Translations under genes and position numbers: made by a program
Source: RUG369 sp050949645
GTDB taxonomy: Bacteria > Planctomycetota > Planctomycetia > Pirellulales > Thermoguttaceae
Length of the DNA stretch: 64,000 bases
Assembly: GCA_050949645.1 (NCBI GenBank)
Contig: JBMNGC010000001.1
Span: 3,162,001-3,226,000, forward strand
Direction of reading: 5' to 3'
Shown here: positions 61,336 to 64,000 of the stretch, piece by piece
Layout: the number at the start of each line of letters is the position of its first letter
Numbering within the stretch: position 1 is the first letter of the stretch
Notes under the pieces: generated by a model
Seen by the model: only the letters and a program-made list of their open reading frames with translations
What the model was told of the DNA's origin: nothing
The model's database searches: none

Positions 61336-62238
61336 ATGTCTCTGTTGACGATAGGTTCTGCCGCGTACGATTCGCTTGACACCCCCTTTGGCAAGCGCGA
61401 TCGCGCGCTTGGAGGATCAGGCGTCTACGCGTCCTTCGCCGCGAGTTTCTTTACGCCGTCTCGTCTCGTCGCGATCGTTGGGGAGGATTGGAAGCCGGAG
61501 TATACCGAATTACTGAGCGGCCACAACGTCGACGTCGAAGGACTTGAGATTCGATCAGGCGGCAAGACGATGTTCTGGTCCGGTCGCTATGAAGAGGACG
61601 TGAACGTTCGCGAGACGCTCGTCTTCGAGCCTAACGTTATGGCCGATTATAAGCCGCTCGTACCCGAGTCCTACAAGGATTCCCCATACGTTTTTCTCGG
61701 CAACGGCGCACCCGACGCGGGCCTTGCGCTCCTCGACGCGATCGCGACCCCGAAACTTGTCGTCGCCGACACGATGGATTTCTATATCCACAACACGCGC
61801 TCCGACCTTGATCGACTTATCGCGCGCATCAACGGTCTCATCCTTAATGACAGCGAGGCGGCGCTTCTTACTGGCGTGACGCGTCCTTACGCCGCCGCGC
61901 GTGAAATTCTTAAAATGGGGCCTGAATTCGTCGTCGTTAAACGCGGCGAATATGGCGCGTTCTGGATGAGCGAGCATGAACTGTATCTTGTTCCGGCTTA
62001 TCCGACCGACGCGTTGATCGACCCAACCGGCGCGGGCGACGTCTTTGCAGGAGCGCTGATGGGCTGCCTGTCCGAGTCCGGCGAGCTCACGTCTCGCAAT
62101 ATTAAAAACGCGCTCCTTTACGCAACGGTTGTCGCCAGTCTCAATATTGAAGGGTTCTCCCTCGAACGATTTAAAGACGTTCGCAGGGAAGATATCGAAG
62201 AACGCGTCGCTGCATTCCGCGCTGCGCTTGTGTACTGA
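61336..62238 (+). CDS. PfkB-family carbohydrate kinase
   Basis: A 300-residue ribokinase-like protein. The N-terminal part has LGGSGVYASFAASFF (substrate-binding glycine motif). The C-terminal motif IDPTGAGDVFAGALMG at 228-243 carries the catalytic base Asp235 and the anion hole. NDSEAALLTG and VVKRGEYGAF are typical. AAGGAAA lies 6-7 nt before the ATG. The substrate may be a sugar, nucleoside or sugar phosphate; neighbours do not tell. Confidence 0.88.
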   Translation: MSLLTIGSAAYDSLDTPFGKRDRALGGSGVYASFAASFFTPSRLVAIVGEDWKPEYTELLSGHNVDVEGLEIRSGGKTMFWSGRYEEDVNVRETLVFEPNVMADYKPLVPESYKDSPYVFLGNGAPDAGLALLDAIATPKLVVADTMDFYIHNTRSDLDRLIARINGLILNDSEAALLTGVTRPYAAAREILKMGPEFVVVKRGEYGAFWMSEHELYLVPAYPTDALIDPTGAGDVFAGALMGCLSESGELTSRNIKNALLYATVVASLNIEGFSLERFKDVRREDIEERVAAFRAALVY

Positions 62239-62458
62239 CACGCGCGGCGCTCCGCGGTCGCGCGACGATGCGCGATTCCGCTTTACAAGACAATTAAGAC
62301 AATTCGATCCCTGCCATTTTCCCGCGCACGGACGAAGATTGCTTCTCCTTGCGCTCCGGGGATCCCAACGCGAGCGAGTGATTTCAGGCCCAACGACCTG
62401 TTGACGTCGTTGCAGCGCGTCTGTCCTCTCGCGTTCCACAACTGTAAGGAATACCAAC

Positions 62459-64000
62459 TTGGGTAAGAAAAACGATTCTGGCGCGTCTTCTCGTGATGCG
62501 CGCCGCCGTTCTGATTTTCGCAACGCGAAAGAGAATTTCAAATGGGACGTCGTCGACGATAAAGTTCAAGAAGACCTTATTGAGCCCGTCCCGCCACCTA
62601 AAAGAAGGAACCGTTCACGACGAAACAACCGTCTTGCCAACACCCTTTACGCTTCTGATCCTTACAATTCTCCGAGTGCGATCAAGAAGCCCGCTCCGAA
62701 GCAAGCGGCGGATTACGCCGACTTCGTCGCCGAGGTCGAGGAAGATGAAAACGATCCATTTGCGATTCCGAGCTACGGCGCAACGAAGCTAACCGACGAC
62801 GATGAAGAGTTCATCGAACAACTTGCCGCCGAACCGGAGCCCGACCGGCGCGATTCGCGTTCCGGCGCGTCTGATAAAAAGTCCGACTCTAAGAATAAGA
62901 AGGGTTCCGAGAAGTCCGACTCCAAGAATAAGAAGAGTTCTGAGAAGTCTGACGCCAAGAGCAAGAAGAGTTCCGAGAAGTCCGACTCTAAGAACAAGAA
63001 GAGTCCCGTGAAGTCGGACGCCAAGGACAAGAAGGGCGCCGAGAAGTCCGACTCCAAGGACAAGAAGAGCTCCGTGAAGTCTGACGCCAAGGATAAGAAG
63101 GGCGCTGAGAAGTCCGACTCCAAAGACAAGAAGGCTCCCGTGAAGTCTGACGCCAAGGATAAGAAGGGCGCCGAGAAATCTGACTCTAAGGACAAGAAGG
63201 CTCCCGTGAAGTCTGACGCCAAGGATAAGAAGGGCGCCGAGAAATCTGACTCTAAGGACAAGAAGGCTCCCGTGAAGTCTGACGCCAAGGATAAGAAGGC
63301 TTCTGAAAAGACTGATACGAAGAGCAAGAAGGCTGCCGACCAGACCAAATCGCCGGCCCAATCGAGGAAGCGTTCCTTCCTTGCAAAAATCAAAGAGGCC
63401 GTTGCCTACGGGTCGTCCGACAGCGATCAGGGGCCCGAAGAAATAGCGGAGTCCGACGAGGCGTCGGCGCTCCCGGCGGAACGTCTCGACCAGCTGACGC
63501 GTTCTGCGCAGAGGATCCTCGACGCCTCTGGCGCGCAAACGAAAATTTCCCTTGAAAATGAGGGTCAATCTCAGATCGAGATTCTCGCGAACGTCGTCGA
63601 CGTCCTCCTTAGCGCCAACCTTGCGCTCCTGAAAAAGACGAAAGACCTCGAAGCCGAGGCGACCTCGATAAAACGAGCCGAGAAAAACCGTTCCCAGCAT
63701 GACGACCGCTCTGAACGTGACTCGCGTCCAGATTTTCCCAAGACGGTCGATGAAATCGACGATTACGACCCGTTCGCCTATTGGGACAGCATTCAAGACG
63801 ACGACGAGTTCGAAGAGCCCGTCGTGAAAAAGGCTGCCGCCAGCGAGCCCCAAAAAAAATCAAAGCAAAACGGTAGTCTGACAACAGAGACCCCCTCTCT
63901 TGAAAAGTCAAAGCGCGGTTCGCAGTCTCAGCGCGATTTCGATGACTTTGACGACGACGATGATTTCGACGATTTCGACGACTACGATGATTTCGACGAC
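62459..64000 (+). CDS. Lys/Asp-rich repeat protein, TTG start, 3'-partial
   Basis: From a TTG at 62459, with AAGGAAT 8 nt upstream, the frame is open for 514 codons to the right edge. The first 140 residues are hydrophilic with basic clusters (RRRSDFRN, KRRNRSRRNNR) and an acidic end. Codons 62879-63340 are fourteen 11-residue repeats of K(S/T)D(S/A)K(D/N)KK.... A mixed part follows (ERLDQLTRSAQRILDASG, then IEILANVVDVLLSANLALL), a possible helical pair. The visible end is Asp/Phe-rich (DDFDDYDDFDD). No signal peptide is evident. It resembles in character the RS/RGG protein at 49763, but shared ancestry is not shown. Function unknown. Confidence 0.75.
   Translation, partial: MGKKNDSGASSRDARRRSDFRNAKENFKWDVVDDKVQEDLIEPVPPPKRRNRSRRNNRLANTLYASDPYNSPSAIKKPAPKQAADYADFVAEVEEDENDPFAIPSYGATKLTDDDEEFIEQLAAEPEPDRRDSRSGASDKKSDSKNKKGSEKSDSKNKKSSEKSDAKSKKSSEKSDSKNKKSPVKSDAKDKKGAEKSDSKDKKSSVKSDAKDKKGAEKSDSKDKKAPVKSDAKDKKGAEKSDSKDKKAPVKSDAKDKKGAEKSDSKDKKAPVKSDAKDKKASEKTDTKSKKAADQTKSPAQSRKRSFLAKIKEAVAYGSSDSDQGPEEIAESDEASALPAERLDQLTRSAQRILDASGAQTKISLENEGQSQIEILANVVDVLLSANLALLKKTKDLEAEATSIKRAEKNRSQHDDRSERDSRPDFPKTVDEIDDYDPFAYWDSIQDDDEFEEPVVKKAAASEPQKKSKQNGSLTTETPSLEKSKRGSQSQRDFDDFDDDDDFDDFDDYDDFDD
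62879..63340 (+). repeat. Fourteen 33-bp repeats encoding 11-residue units
   Basis: Units of 33 bp with a 66-bp higher-order period (KSDAKDKKGAE alternating with KSDSKDKKAPV) in the later copies. The last pairs are nearly identical in DNA, which points to recent expansion. Confidence 0.85.

Noticed and set aside
62879..63340. CRISPR-like 33-bp periodicity
   Set aside because: The repeats are contiguous, in frame and code for 11-residue units without spacers.
62789..63853. A 354-codon repeat frame on the minus strand (LLVLGVRLHGSLLV-like)
   Set aside because: A hydrophobic repeat protein would be tempting, but it is the complement of the Lys/Asp repeats and lacks a ribosome site; the plus strand has one.

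Overview
The window looks like chromosomal DNA of a Planctomycetota bacterium, possibly a host- or polysaccharide-associated lineage. The evidence is indirect: a beta-propeller/cytochrome c fusion, SUMF1-type and HzsA-like cytochrome domains, very large secreted surface proteins, a TatC with a big insertion, a short Obg without the C-terminal OCT domain, and frequent GTG/TTG starts. No rRNA is present, so the assignment is inference.

Layout. 1-5.5 kb: 3' end of a GH50-like glycosidase, a SUMF1-domain protein, tRNA-Leu(CAG) and a secreted propeller/di-haem cytochrome. 5.6-9 kb: a WYL regulator, tRNA-Ala(TGC), then a non-coding tandem array of about 360-bp units, followed by ogt and a BRCT-domain gene. 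Each unit of the array has a sigma70-type promoter, a short presumptive small RNA, an intrinsic terminator and, between units, a decayed C-terminal fragment of a tyrosine recombinase. 10-17.4 kb: a leftward operon of two paralogous heparinase II/III-type lyases, a SUMF1 protein, an HzsA-like/FN3/LamG protein (apparently out of frame with the SUMF1 gene) and an ElaA-type acetyltransferase. 17.5-28.5 kb: housekeeping and biosynthesis: rluB, pyrK, a GH16 enzyme, metY, nadA, cysK, argJ, murB, nrdR and a HAD hydrolase. 28.8-34.6 kb: an RND exporter, a lipoprotein and a TIM-barrel sugar epimerase. 35-53.8 kb: an FHA protein with a long structured leader, two giant secreted membrane-anchored proteins (up to about 1365 and 2973 aa), a disordered Lys-rich/RS-RGG repeat protein and a BON-domain protein. 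53.9-64 kb: FmdB zinc ribbon, tatC, a degenerate NtrC-like AAA+ protein, a Tat-exported GH43-like enzyme, Smr protein, a secreted conserved protein, rpmA, obg, a PfkB kinase and a repeat-rich Lys/Asp protein running off the right edge from a TTG start.

How the genes fit together. Three glycosidases (GH50-, GH16- and GH43-like) and two lyases point to use of acidic or marine-type polysaccharides. The cysK-nadA-metY run and the nrdR-murB-argJ run look like transcription units by strand and spacing. The tandem promoter-RNA-terminator array with integrase remnants is the best candidate for an undescribed system. The giant surface proteins and the low-complexity repeat proteins are the next most unusual content.
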